Shown here: positions 19,090 through 27,428 of the stretch, piece by piece | Position numbering within the stretch: position 1 is the stretch's first letter | How the letters are laid out: each line of letters begins with the position of its first letter | Source: Streptomyces sp. NBC_01197 | GTDB taxonomy: Bacteria; Actinomycetota; Actinomycetes; Streptomycetales; Streptomycetaceae | Length of the DNA stretch: 64,000 nucleotides | Direction: 5' to 3' | NCBI RefSeq assembly: GCF_036010505.1 | Contig: NZ_CP108569.1 | Coordinates: forward strand, 5,571,001-5,635,000 | Notes under the pieces: generated by a model | The model's input: the letters and a program-made list of their open reading frames with translations, nothing else | What the model was told of the DNA's origin: nothing | Database searches by the model: none | Program-made: the position numbers and the translations under genes

Positions 19090-20165
19090 CCTCACCGGGC
19101 CGTACGGAACATCTGGTCCTGCCCGGAGTCCTCACCGCCGAGCAGGCCGCCCGCACGGTCGCCGGGATCCTCGCCGTCCAGCGCGAGGACGGCGCGATCC
19201 CCTGGTTCCGCGGGCACCACCTCGACCCGTGGGACCACACCGAGGCGGCCATGGCGCTCGACGCCGCCGGCGAGCACGAGGCCGCGGAGCGCGCGTACGC
19301 CTGGCTCGCCCGGCACCAGAACGAGGACGGCTCCTGGTACGCCGCCTACCAGGACGGCGACGCGGCCCGGATCACCGACCGGGGCCGGGAGACCAACTTC
19401 TGCGCGTACGTCGCAGTCGGCGTCTGGCACCACTATCTGGCCACCGGCGACGACACCTTCGCCGACCGGATGTGGCCCGTCGTGCGGGCCGCGGTCGAGT
19501 TCGTGCTCCAACTCCAGCAGCCGGGCGGCGAGATCGGCTGGAAGAGGGAGCCGGCAGAGGAGGGCGGGGCGGTCGTCGAGGACGCGCTGCTGACCGGTTG
19601 CTCGTCCGTCTACCAGGCGCTGCGCTGCGCGCTCGCGCTCGCCGACGAGCGCGAGGAGCCGCAACCCGACTGGGAGTTGGCGACTGGCGCGCTGGGGCAC
19701 GCGATCCGCAGCCACCCCGAGCGCTTCCTCGACAAGAGCCGCTACTCGATGGACTGGTACTACCCGGTGCTCGGCGGCGCGATCGGCGGATCGGCGGCGA
19801 AGCAGCGGATCGACGGGGAGTGGGACCGCTTCGTCGTACCGGACCTCGGGGTGCGCTGTGTGCTGCCCAACAACTGGGTGACCGGTGGCGAGAGCTGCGA
19901 ACTCGCCCTGACACTCTGGGTGATGGGGGAGTCGGACCGGGCGCTGGAGATACTCCAGTCGATCCGGCACCTGCGTGCGGACGACGGTATGTACTGGACG
20001 GGGTACGTGTTCGACGACCGGGCGCTGTGGCCGCTGGAACGCACCAGCTGGACGGCGGGATCACTGCTGCTCGCGGTGGCCGCGCTCGGCGGGGACGAGG
20101 CGACCACCGCGGTCTTCGGGGCGGAGCGGCTGCCGACCGGGCTCGAACCGGACTGCTGCCGCTGA
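19086..20165 (+). CDS. Prenyltransferase/squalene-cyclase-like alpha/alpha-toroid protein
   Basis: 359 residues. Repeated helical units (ILAVQREDGAIPWF, LARHQNEDGSWYAAY, YVAVGVWHHYLATGDD) and conserved WDHTE, NFCAYVA and LPNNWVTGGESCE segments point to an (alpha/alpha)6 toroid, as in terpene cyclases, prenyltransferases and glucoamylase-like enzymes. The DxDD motif of squalene-hopene cyclases is not evident, so calling it a cyclase would be unsafe. The GTG start overlaps the methyltransferase stop. With its two upstream partners it probably acts in a glycolipid or glycoconjugate pathway (inference). Confidence 0.75.
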   Translation: MTSPGRTEHLVLPGVLTAEQAARTVAGILAVQREDGAIPWFRGHHLDPWDHTEAAMALDAAGEHEAAERAYAWLARHQNEDGSWYAAYQDGDAARITDRGRETNFCAYVAVGVWHHYLATGDDTFADRMWPVVRAAVEFVLQLQQPGGEIGWKREPAEEGGAVVEDALLTGCSSVYQALRCALALADEREEPQPDWELATGALGHAIRSHPERFLDKSRYSMDWYYPVLGGAIGGSAAKQRIDGEWDRFVVPDLGVRCVLPNNWVTGGESCELALTLWVMGESDRALEILQSIRHLRADDGMYWTGYVFDDRALWPLERTSWTAGSLLLAVAALGGDEATTAVFGAERLPTGLEPDCCR

Positions 20166-20195
20166 CGGTTCGGCACGGGCCGCGCGGGTGGCGGC

Positions 20196-20486
20196 TCAGT
20201 GCCGGCGCAACCGGCCCGCGACGAGGTGGCCGATGAAGAGGTACACGACCGCCGCGAGGCCGTAGCCCGAGACGACGCGGGCCCAGGCCTCATTGAAGGT
20301 GAACAGGTCGCGGGACCAGCCGGCCAGCCAGTCGGCCGCGTGGTGGACGAAGGTCACCAGGTCATTGGCCCGGTTCGCGTCCAGGAGATACATCAGAATC
20401 CACAGGCCCAGGATGAAGGCCATGACATCGGCGACCACCATGATGGCTTTCGCCGCCGGGCTGCTTGCGCTCGAATATCTGGACAT
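20196..20486 (-). CDS. Small membrane protein, unknown function
   Basis: 96 residues with two predicted membrane helices, IMVVADVMAFILGLWILMYLL (about 15-35, split here by judgement) and VVSGYGLAAVVYLFIGHLVA (about 71-90), joined by a soluble linker with FVHHAADWLAGWSRD. No catalytic motif is visible. It starts at the ATG at 20484-20486 and is convergent with the upstream toroid gene, leaving only 30 bases between the stops. I do not recognise a function. Confidence 0.7.
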   Translation of the reverse strand: MSRYSSASSPAAKAIMVVADVMAFILGLWILMYLLDANRANDLVTFVHHAADWLAGWSRDLFTFNEAWARVVSGYGLAAVVYLFIGHLVAGRLRRH

Positions 20487-20620
20487 GGTCGAACGTGTTG
20501 CCGCTTGTGCTTGTGTGAAACCCCCGTCGGTCAGTCAGGCCCTTTCCGGGGGCCGACCGTGACCGGACCGGCCCGGGATATCCGCGATCTCCGCGCCACT
20601 GCGCTGGTTAGGGTGAGGCC

Positions 20621-21397
20621 ATGACGCTACTGGGACATGACCACTACTGCGACGAACTCCTGCGGCAGACCGAACTGTTCGGGGCGGCGCTGGCCGGAGC
20701 CGACCTGGCGGCGACGGTGCCGACCTGCCCGGAGTGGAGCCTGGGGGAGCTGACCCGCCATCTGGGCCGCGCGCACCGCTGGGCCGAGGCGATCGTACGG
20801 ACGAAGGCAACCGAGGCGGTTCCGCCCGGCCAGGTGCCGGACAGCGCCGGTCCGGCCGACGAGGACCCGGAGGCCCTGGGCGACTGGCTGGCCTCGGGCG
20901 CCGCGCGGCTCGCGGCGACCCTGCGGGCGGCGGGCCCGGACACGGTGGTCTGGACGTGGGCGGCCGATCAGCGCGCCGGGTTCTGGGCGCGCCGGATGGT
21001 CCACGAGACGGTGGTCCACCGGGCGGACGCGGCCCTGACGGCCGGTGTGCCGTTCGACGTCGATGCGGACGTCGCCGCCGACACCATCGACGAGTGGCTG
21101 GAGATCCTGGCCTTCGCGCAGGCCTCAGGCGACAAGGACGCGGCCGACCTGCGGGGAGCGGGCCGGTCGATCCATCTGCACGCCACGGACGCGGCCGGTG
21201 CGGAGTGGCTGGTCGAGTTCGGTGACGACGGGTTCAGCTGGCGCCGGGCGCACGAGAAGGCGACGGTGGCGCTGCGGGGGCCGCTGACCGACGTGCTCCA
21301 GGTCTTCTACCGGCGGCTGCCCGCGGGCAGCGACCGGGTGGAGGTGCTGGGCGACCGGGAACTGCTGGACTTCTGGCTGGAGCGGGCCTCGTTCTAG
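20621..21397 (+). CDS. Maleylpyruvate isomerase family, mycothiol-dependent-type enzyme
   Basis: 258 residues of the DinB/MDMPI fold. The N-terminal domain has VPTCPEWSLGELTRHLGRAHRW, whose His residues with HETVVHRADA (about 128-137) form the metal-site triad typical of mycothiol-dependent isomerases and S-transferases; the C-terminal MDMPI domain follows. Mycothiol is the actinobacterial low-molecular-weight thiol. Substrate is not deducible. The start is the ATG at 20621. It stands alone. Confidence 0.85.
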   Translation: MTLLGHDHYCDELLRQTELFGAALAGADLAATVPTCPEWSLGELTRHLGRAHRWAEAIVRTKATEAVPPGQVPDSAGPADEDPEALGDWLASGAARLAATLRAAGPDTVVWTWAADQRAGFWARRMVHETVVHRADAALTAGVPFDVDADVAADTIDEWLEILAFAQASGDKDAADLRGAGRSIHLHATDAAGAEWLVEFGDDGFSWRRAHEKATVALRGPLTDVLQVFYRRLPAGSDRVEVLGDRELLDFWLERASF

Positions 21398-21466
21398 GGA
21401 CTCGCGCCGACCCTGCCGGCCCGCCCCCGGCAGGACGGCAGAGTCGGCAGCGGCTGCCGGTGCGGT

Positions 21467-22477
21467 TCAGGTGTTCAGCTCTGCCAGCACCCGCAGCGTC
21501 GTCAGGTCCGGAGCCGTCACCAACAGGTCAGTCACGGGGCCCTTACGCCACAACTCCAGCCGTTCGGCGATTCGTTGGCGCGGTCCCACCAGGGAGATCT
21601 CGTCGGCGAACGCGTCCGGCACCGCCAGCACCGCCTCTTCCCTGCGGCCGGCGAGGAACAGCTCCTGGATGCGGTGGGCCTCGGCCTCGAACCCCATCCG
21701 CGCCATCAGGTCCGCGTGGAAGTTACGGGCCGCGTGGCCCATGCCGCCGATGTAGAAGCCGAGCATCGCCTTCACCGGCAGCAGGCCGTCGGCCACGCTG
21801 TCGCAGACGTGCGCACGGACCATCGGCGCGATCATGAAGTCATCGGGGAGGCCGGCGAGCGACGCCTCGTAGACGTCGAAGCGGGTCGGCGACCAGTACA
21901 GGGGCAGCCAGCCGTCCGCGATACGGGTGGTCTGGGCGATGTTCTTCGGCCCCTCGGCCCCCAGCAGGATGGGCAGTCCGGCCCGCAGCGGATGGGTGAT
22001 CGGCTTGAGCGGCTTGCCGGTACCGGTGCCGTCCGCGCCCCGGTACGGGTGGGCGTGGAAGCGGCCCTCCAGCTCGACCGGGGCCTCCCGTCTGAGGACC
22101 TGGCGGATGACGTCGACGTACTCACGGGTCGCGGTGAGCGGGCTGCTGGGGAACGGGCGTCCGTACCAGCCCTCCACCACCTGCGGTCCCGAAAGCCCGA
22201 GACCCAGCATCATCCGGCCGCCGGAGAGGTGGTCCAGGGTGAGTGCGTGCATCGCGGTGGCCGTGGGGGAGCGGGCCGCCATCTGGACGATCGCCGTGCC
22301 CAGCCGGATACGGGAGGTGTGCGCCGCGATCCAGGTCAGCGGGGTGAAGGCGTCGGAGCCCCAGGCCTCGGATGTCCAGACGGATGCGTAGCCGAGCCGC
22401 TCGGCCTCCTGGGCCAGTTCGAGATGACCGGGGTCCGGGCCGCGGCCCCAGTAGCCGAGGGCGAGTCCTAGACGCAT
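21467..22477 (-). CDS. LLM-class F420-dependent oxidoreductase
   Basis: 336 residues of the luciferase-like TIM-barrel family. Typical segments are LGLALGYWGRGP, WTSEAWGSDAFTPLTWIAAHT, RIRLGTAIVQMAARSPTATAM and MMLGLGLSGPQVVEGWYG. These enzymes move hydride with F420 (or flavin) on diverse substrates. The start is the ATG at 22477 with GGGAGG eight bases upstream. An exact CTGACGnnnCGTCAG palindrome lies 26 bases before the start, shared with the Ltp1-like thiolase and MaoC promoters, linking it to the same catabolic network (inference). Confidence 0.88.
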   Translation of the reverse strand: MRLGLALGYWGRGPDPGHLELAQEAERLGYASVWTSEAWGSDAFTPLTWIAAHTSRIRLGTAIVQMAARSPTATAMHALTLDHLSGGRMMLGLGLSGPQVVEGWYGRPFPSSPLTATREYVDVIRQVLRREAPVELEGRFHAHPYRGADGTGTGKPLKPITHPLRAGLPILLGAEGPKNIAQTTRIADGWLPLYWSPTRFDVYEASLAGLPDDFMIAPMVRAHVCDSVADGLLPVKAMLGFYIGGMGHAARNFHADLMARMGFEAEAHRIQELFLAGRREEAVLAVPDAFADEISLVGPRQRIAERLELWRKGPVTDLLVTAPDLTTLRVLAELNT

Positions 22478-22502
22478 CGTAAAGCCTCCCGGTCGCAAAT
22501 AA

Positions 22503-22517
22503 CTGACGGCCCGTCAG
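22503..22517. promoter_or_regulatory. CTGACGnnnCGTCAG palindrome, exact
   Basis: CTGACGGCCCGTCAG stands 26 bases upstream of the F420-type oxidoreductase start, with no KstR box nearby. It is a perfect 6+3+6 inverted repeat identical in both arms to those at 29847 and 38020. Confidence 0.65.
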
Positions 22518-22533
22518 GCGACTGTAGACGCAA

Positions 22534-22562
22534 CAGCCCCCGCCCGGAAGGGGCGGGGGCTG
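22534..22562 (-). terminator. GC-rich hairpin after the DUF5336-like gene
   Basis: CAGCCCCCGCCC (22534-22545) pairs perfectly with GGGCGGGGGCTG (22551-22562) around five bases. It lies 28 bases past the stop of the membrane protein gene at 22591 and separates it from the F420-type oxidoreductase promoter. Confidence 0.75.
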
Positions 22563-22590
22563 TGAGGCGTCAGGGCTGGAAGAAAGGGCG

Positions 22591-23457
22591 TCAGCCGCGC
22601 TGGATGCCCGTGGTGTCCTGGAGCACGCCGCGCCGGCCGTCCTGCGTCTGCGCGATCAGGCCCGGGCCACGCTGCTCGACAGCCAGGTACCAGGTCCCCG
22701 GGGCCAGTTCGGCGATGGGGGCGGGCGAGCCGTCCTCCCCGTACAGCGGGCGCGCCACCGGGACAGCGAACCAGAACGGTGCGAACTCCCCGGCGGGGGC
22801 GTCGGCCGAAGGCTGCGGCTGGGCCGCCGTGGGCTGGTGGGTGTCCTGCGGCTGGCCGGGGTGCGCGGCGGCCTGGGCTCCGAACGCGGGCTGCGGCTGA
22901 CCCGGCTGCGGCTGGGCGCCGTAGGGCTGTTGGGCCTGTGCGCCCGGGTACCCGTAGCCCTGGCCCGGCGCACCGGCTGCCTGCACACCGTACGGGGACG
23001 GCGTCACGGCGGCCGGCTTCGGGGCGCTCATCAGCGGGCCCTTGAGCGCGGGGAGCATCGGGCCGGCGACAGCCGCGCCCGCGAGCACCAGCGCCGCGAT
23101 GAATCCCAGGATCAGTCCGGCCCCCCGGCTCGACGCGTCGACCAGGGTCCAGAAACCCGTCCACGCGGCGAAGATAGTGAACGCGACACCGAACTGAGCC
23201 ATGTCGAGACCCGCGACCTTGCGCGGCTGCGGCAGCGCGCGGGCCACGGTGATCAGGGCTGCCCCGATGACGCCGGCCAGGTAGATGCTCATCAGCGTGC
23301 CCAGTGAGTCCCACGCGCTGGGGTTGTTCAGGTTGGCACAGTACGAACCGCTGCACTGGTTGCCGTAAGAGGTGAGGTCGAGGAACGAGGCGATGAACAG
23401 CACCACCGCTGCTCCGATCACCACGCCGTCGCCTCGTGTGAGGGAGCGGATGTTCAC
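22591..23457 (-). CDS. Membrane protein with Pro/Gln-rich tail (DUF5336-like)
   Basis: 288 residues. Four hydrophobic segments fill the first 140 residues (VVIGAAVVLFIASFLDLTS, MSIYLAGVIGAALITVA, FGVAFTIFAAWTGFWTL, LILGFIAALVLAGAAVAG). Then comes a low-complexity Pro/Gln/Ala/Gly region (about 155-215) and a C-terminal globular piece ending in GRRGVLQDTTGIQRG. This architecture is common in actinobacterial DUF5336 proteins of unknown function. The start is the ATG at 23455-23457. A strong terminator follows. Confidence 0.78.
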   Translation of the reverse strand: MNIRSLTRGDGVVIGAAVVLFIASFLDLTSYGNQCSGSYCANLNNPSAWDSLGTLMSIYLAGVIGAALITVARALPQPRKVAGLDMAQFGVAFTIFAAWTGFWTLVDASSRGAGLILGFIAALVLAGAAVAGPMLPALKGPLMSAPKPAAVTPSPYGVQAAGAPGQGYGYPGAQAQQPYGAQPQPGQPQPAFGAQAAAHPGQPQDTHQPTAAQPQPSADAPAGEFAPFWFAVPVARPLYGEDGSPAPIAELAPGTWYLAVEQRGPGLIAQTQDGRRGVLQDTTGIQRG

Positions 23458-23568
23458 GTAAGAATCCTTAGTAGGTCGGCTCGTCGGGGCGGCGTGGAGC
23501 TCGGGGGCGGCTCCCCATCGTAGGGGTGAATCTATCGTCTGCCCCGGGGGCTCGTGTGTCGGGTCTCG

Positions 23569-24516
23569 TCACTCCGCGTGGAGAAAGCTGCTGATGCCGT
23601 CCGCGATCCCCTGTGCGGCCTTCTGGCGCCAGCTTCCGCTTGTGAGCAGAGCGGCATCCTTGGGATCACGCATATTGCCGCATTCGATGAACACTTTGGG
23701 CACGGTTGAGAGATTGAGCCCGCCGAGATCACCCCGGGTGTCCAACCCCGTACCGCCGCCGATGTAGTTGGAAGGAGCGGTTCCGGTGTCCCGGACGAAC
23801 TTTCCGGCGATCCGCGTCCCGAGATCACGCGACGGGGCCACGATGTCAGCGGTGTTGGCCGTACCCGCTTTCACCAGGGCGGGAAGGATCACATGAAAAC
23901 CCCGGTGGCCGGCCGACGAGCCGTCGGCGTGCACGGAGACGGCGGCGTCCGCTTTCGCCTTGTTGCCGAAGGCGGCCCGTTCGGTCACACAGGGGCCGAA
24001 ACTGTGGTCGTCGTTCTGGGTCAACGTGACCTTCGCCCCTTGCTTTTCGAGCAGGGCGCGCAGCCGGTGCGAGACATCGAGAGTGAACTGGGCCTCGGCA
24101 TAACCGTTATTGGTCGAAGTGCCGGTGGTGTCGCACTCTGTTGTGCCATTGCCGATATTCACCCGGCGGTTGATTTCGGTGGGGTGACGGTAATTGCTCG
24201 GGTTGTGCCCCGGGTCGATCACGACGACCTTTCCCGTGAGCGGTCCCTGTCCGGCGGGTGCGCTCTTGCCGGGCTCGTCGTCGTCGCCGGTCGCCGTATG
24301 CGAGGGCTTCGACGGGGTGGCGCTCGGGGTGCTGTCCTGTGCCCGTGTCTGCGCCGGGGTCTTCGCGGACGTCTCGTCCGGGCCGCCCACGGCATGCCAG
24401 ATCAGCCAGCCCGCCAGACAGGCGGGCACCAGGACGGCGACCGTGATCACCCCCGGTGACTTCCGGAGGCGGCGCGCGAGGGAGGGGCGGGTGTCGTCAT
24501 CGTCGTCGTACAGCAC
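23569..24516 (-). CDS. N-acetylmuramoyl-L-alanine amidase (Amidase_3), membrane anchored
   Basis: 315 residues. A short acidic/basic cytoplasmic start (YDDDDDTRPSLARRLRK) precedes one membrane helix (about 22-42), a Thr/Ser/Pro linker, then an Amidase_3 catalytic domain. The zinc ligands are visible: His in VVVIDPGHNPSN, Glu in GYAEAQFTLDVS and His in VSVHADGSS; the catalytic Glu is in VFIECGNMRDPKD. It cuts the amide between muramic acid and the stem peptide in peptidoglycan. The start is the ATG at 24516. The N-terminal anchor suggests a periplasm-like, septum or cell-surface role. Confidence 0.88.
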   Translation of the reverse strand: MLYDDDDDTRPSLARRLRKSPGVITVAVLVPACLAGWLIWHAVGGPDETSAKTPAQTRAQDSTPSATPSKPSHTATGDDDEPGKSAPAGQGPLTGKVVVIDPGHNPSNYRHPTEINRRVNIGNGTTECDTTGTSTNNGYAEAQFTLDVSHRLRALLEKQGAKVTLTQNDDHSFGPCVTERAAFGNKAKADAAVSVHADGSSAGHRGFHVILPALVKAGTANTADIVAPSRDLGTRIAGKFVRDTGTAPSNYIGGGTGLDTRGDLGGLNLSTVPKVFIECGNMRDPKDAALLTSGSWRQKAAQGIADGISSFLHAE

Positions 24517-24613
24517 GGCGCGAGCTTACGGCCTCCCCCGCGACAGCCCGGCCTTCCGTCGCCGACCGGTCCTGGCCCGGCCGTCCGGCCGGGGGCCCGG
24601 ATGGTCCGGCTGC

Positions 24614-25255
24614 TCAGATCCCCGTTCCGGTGCGCCGCAGGACGCGCAGCGAGCCGGTTACGGAGATCTCGGTGAAGGCGCCGGACGCGAGGGCCCTGAG
24701 GTAGACGCGGTACGGGGCCTGGCCGCCGTCGGCCGGGTCCGGGAATACGTCGTGGACGAGCAGCAGCCCGCCGTCCGCGAGGTGCGGGGCCCAGCCCTCG
24801 TAATCGCCGCTCGCGTGCTCGTCGGTGTGGCCGCCGTCGATGAACACCAGGCCGAGCGGTCCGCCCCAGGCCTTGGCGACCTGCGGGGACCGGCCGACCA
24901 TCGCGATCACATGGTCTTCGAGTCCCGCCCTGTGCAGGGTGCGGCGGAAGGTGGGGAGCGTGTCCATGAGGCCGACCTCGGGGTCCACGACGGAGGGGTC
25001 GTGGTACTCCCAGCCGGGCTGCTGCTCCTCGCTGCCGCGGTGGTGGTCGACGGTGATGGCGGGGACCCCGGCCGCGCGCGCGGCGTCGGCGATGAGGAGG
25101 GTGGACCGGCCGCAGTAGGTGCCGACCTCCAGGAGCGGGAAGCCGAGCCCGGCGGCCAGCACGGCCGCCTCGTACAGTGCGAGCCCTTCGTCCGCGGGCA
25201 TGAACCCCTTGGCGGCCTCGAACGCGGCCAGGGTCGCTGGCGTGGGGGCGGCCAT
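24614..25255 (-). CDS. Class I SAM-dependent methyltransferase (Methyltransf_24-like)
   Basis: 213 residues. Motif I is LLEVGTYCGRSTLLIADAA (about 41-59), the acidic ITVDHHRG follows, and the LVFIDGGHTDEH motif is typical of methyltransferases related to O-methyltransferases and antibiotic-tailoring enzymes. The substrate is unknown. The start is the ATG at 25255, with AGGAGGAT close upstream. A GC-rich imperfect hairpin lies past its 3' end (24574-24600). Confidence 0.8.
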   Translation of the reverse strand: MAAPTPATLAAFEAAKGFMPADEGLALYEAAVLAAGLGFPLLEVGTYCGRSTLLIADAARAAGVPAITVDHHRGSEEQQPGWEYHDPSVVDPEVGLMDTLPTFRRTLHRAGLEDHVIAMVGRSPQVAKAWGGPLGLVFIDGGHTDEHASGDYEGWAPHLADGGLLLVHDVFPDPADGGQAPYRVYLRALASGAFTEISVTGSLRVLRRTGTGI

Positions 25256-25411
25256 GGGGATCCTCCTGTGCGGGGCGGGACGGGGCTGGGCGGGGCTGGG
25301 TACGGGTGGGGCTTGCCGGTGGGCCGGGCCGGGCCATGCTAGTCCCGGGGGCCGGGGGCCCCGAGCGGGCCCCCGGCGACGCCTGCCGGCTCGCCCCGGC
25401 CCCGGCGATGG

Positions 25412-27238
25412 CTACCGGCTCGCGTTGGCCGGCACGGTCGCTCCCAGCTTCAGGTCCACCGCCACCAGCTGATCGACGCTCGTGTACGCGACATGGGTGG
25501 CCAGCGGCGGGAGGCCGGGCGCCGTGGCGGCCAGGATGTACGTACCGGCCGACCGCGCGGCGAGCGCGAAGGTGCCGGCGCCGTCCGCGACCACGATCCC
25601 CGACTGCCGGCCGCGGTGGTCGATCAGCGTGACCGTGGCGCGCGGCACCGGAGCGCCGTCGGCGTCGAGCACCCGCCCCTGGAACCCCCGGAAATCCGGG
25701 AAGCCGCGGTCCTGGGCTTCGAGCAGGGCCGCCGCGGCCTCGGCGACGGACGCCGTGCTGCCCTCAGCCGTGCCGCCGTCCTGCGTGGCGACGGGCCGCG
25801 ACTTCGCGGCCGCGCGCTTGCGCGAGGGGAGGAACGCCGCGAAGGCCAGGCCGATCACGACCGCGGCCGTGGCGATCATGAACGAGGTGCGGAAGCCGCT
25901 CATGCTCGGTACGGACACCGGGCCCAGCGCGGTCGATGAGTGCGCGAGCACCATGCCGATCACCGCACTCGACACCGAGGTGCCGATGGAACGCATCAGC
26001 GTGTTCAGGCCGTTGGCCGCGCCCGTCTCGGAGGGGTCGACCGCGCCGATGATCAGCGCGGGGAGCGAGGAGTAGGCGAGACCGATGCCCGCGCCGACGA
26101 CGACCGAGATGATGATGGTCTGCCAGGGCGCGCTCATGAGGGCGAGCCCCGCCCCGTACCCGATCGCGATGATCAGCATGCCGATCATCAGCGAGACCTT
26201 GGGCCCGTACTTCGCGGCGATCTTGGCGTAGACCGGCGCGGTGAGCATCATCGTGAGGCCGAGCGGCGCCACGCACAGGCCCGCGACCACCATCGACTGG
26301 CCGAGGCCGTAACCGGTCGCCTTCGGCAGCTGGAGCAGCTGCGGCAGCACCAGCGAGATGGCGTAGAACGCGACACCGACCATGATCGACGCCAGGTTGG
26401 TGAGCAGCACTTCGCGGCGGGCCGTGGTGCGCAGGTCCACCAGCGGGGCCGCGACCCGCAGCTCCATCACGCCCCACAGCAGCAGGATGGCGAGCGCACC
26501 GCCGAAGAGGCCGAGCGTGGTGCCCGAGGTCCAGCCCCAGTCGGAGCCCTTGGTGATCGGCAGCAGCAGGCAGACCAGACCGGCCGAGAGACCGAGCGCG
26601 CCGATGGTGTCGAAGCTGCCCTGGGCGCGGGTCGAGGACTCCGGTACGAAGACGAGGGTGAGCAGCATCGAGATGACGCCGAGACCGGCGGCGCCGAAGA
26701 ACAGGGCGTGCCAGTCGGCGTGCTGTGCCACCAGGGCGGCGGCCGGCAGGGCGAGCCCGCCGCCGACGCCGATGGAGGAGCTCATCAGCGCCATGGCCGA
26801 GCCGAGCTTCTCGCGGGGCAGCTCGTCGCGCATGATGCCGATACCGAGCGGGATGGCGCCCATGGCGAAGCCCTGGAGCGCACGGCCGACGATCATGATC
26901 AGCAGGTTGTCGGTGAACCCGCAGATCAGCGAGCCGATCACCATGACGGCGAGGCTGGCGAGCAGCATCCGCCGCTTGCCGTAGAGGTCACCGAGCCGGC
27001 CCATGATCGGGGTGGCTATCGCGCCCGCGAGCAGCGTGGCGGTCATGACCCAGGTGGCGTTCGACGGGGCGGTGCTCAGCAGCGTCGGCAGGTCCTTGAT
27101 GACCGGGACGAGCAGCGTCTGCATGACGGCCACGACGATGCCTGCGAAGGCGAGTACGGGGACGATGCCGCCCCTGCCACGGGGGGTGCGCGGTTCCTCG
27201 GTGGTGATCTCGGGCAGCGAGGGAGCGGCCTGTGTCAT
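25412..27238 (-). CDS. MFS efflux transporter with C-terminal carboxypeptidase-regulatory-like domain
   Basis: 608 residues. The first 490 form a 14-helix EmrB/QacA-type drug:H+ antiporter, with motif A GRLGDLYGKRR (about 77-87) and IVPVLAFAGIVVAVMQTLLVP as helix 1. The tail from about 540 (FQGRVLDADGAPVPRATVTL and VADGAGTFALAARSAGTY) is a beta-sandwich of the carboxypeptidase regulatory/Ig-like kind, unusual on an MFS protein. The start is the ATG at 27238 with GGAGG eight bases upstream. It is divergent from the acyl-CoA dehydrogenase, and both share the 190-bp intergenic region with operators. Substrate unknown. Confidence 0.88.
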   Translation of the reverse strand: MTQAAPSLPEITTEEPRTPRGRGGIVPVLAFAGIVVAVMQTLLVPVIKDLPTLLSTAPSNATWVMTATLLAGAIATPIMGRLGDLYGKRRMLLASLAVMVIGSLICGFTDNLLIMIVGRALQGFAMGAIPLGIGIMRDELPREKLGSAMALMSSSIGVGGGLALPAAALVAQHADWHALFFGAAGLGVISMLLTLVFVPESSTRAQGSFDTIGALGLSAGLVCLLLPITKGSDWGWTSGTTLGLFGGALAILLLWGVMELRVAAPLVDLRTTARREVLLTNLASIMVGVAFYAISLVLPQLLQLPKATGYGLGQSMVVAGLCVAPLGLTMMLTAPVYAKIAAKYGPKVSLMIGMLIIAIGYGAGLALMSAPWQTIIISVVVGAGIGLAYSSLPALIIGAVDPSETGAANGLNTLMRSIGTSVSSAVIGMVLAHSSTALGPVSVPSMSGFRTSFMIATAAVVIGLAFAAFLPSRKRAAAKSRPVATQDGGTAEGSTASVAEAAAALLEAQDRGFPDFRGFQGRVLDADGAPVPRATVTLIDHRGRQSGIVVADGAGTFALAARSAGTYILAATAPGLPPLATHVAYTSVDQLVAVDLKLGATVPANASR

Positions 27239-27385
27239 GCGTGAAGCCTCCAGGGCGTAGGGCGGACCGGCAGGGGACCGGGCGTCCAAGTGGTTGCACT
27301 ATGAAGCTTCCGGAGGGGTTCGTGTATTCCGGTAAACGCCATATAAGTGCCGCGTGATCTGTATCACCTGCTCCGGCCTCGGTAC

Positions 27386-27400
27386 CTGACCTTCCGTCAG
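27386..27400. promoter_or_regulatory. CTGACGnnnCGTCAG-type palindrome, one mismatch
   Basis: CTGACCTTCCGTCAG differs by one base from the recurrent palindrome and is followed after two bases by an exact KstR box, so the two proteins could compete or cooperate here. Confidence 0.6.
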
Positions 27401-27402
27401 AA

Positions 27403-27416
27403 TGGAACGTGTTCTA
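27403..27416. promoter_or_regulatory. KstR-type operator, exact match
   Basis: TGGAACGTGTTCTA matches TnnAACnnGTTnnA fully. It ends 12 bases before the ATG of the acyl-CoA dehydrogenase, overlapping a possible -10 (TAGCCT, 27415-27420), so bound KstR would block initiation. Confidence 0.75.
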
Positions 27417-27428
27417 GCCTCGCTGTGT

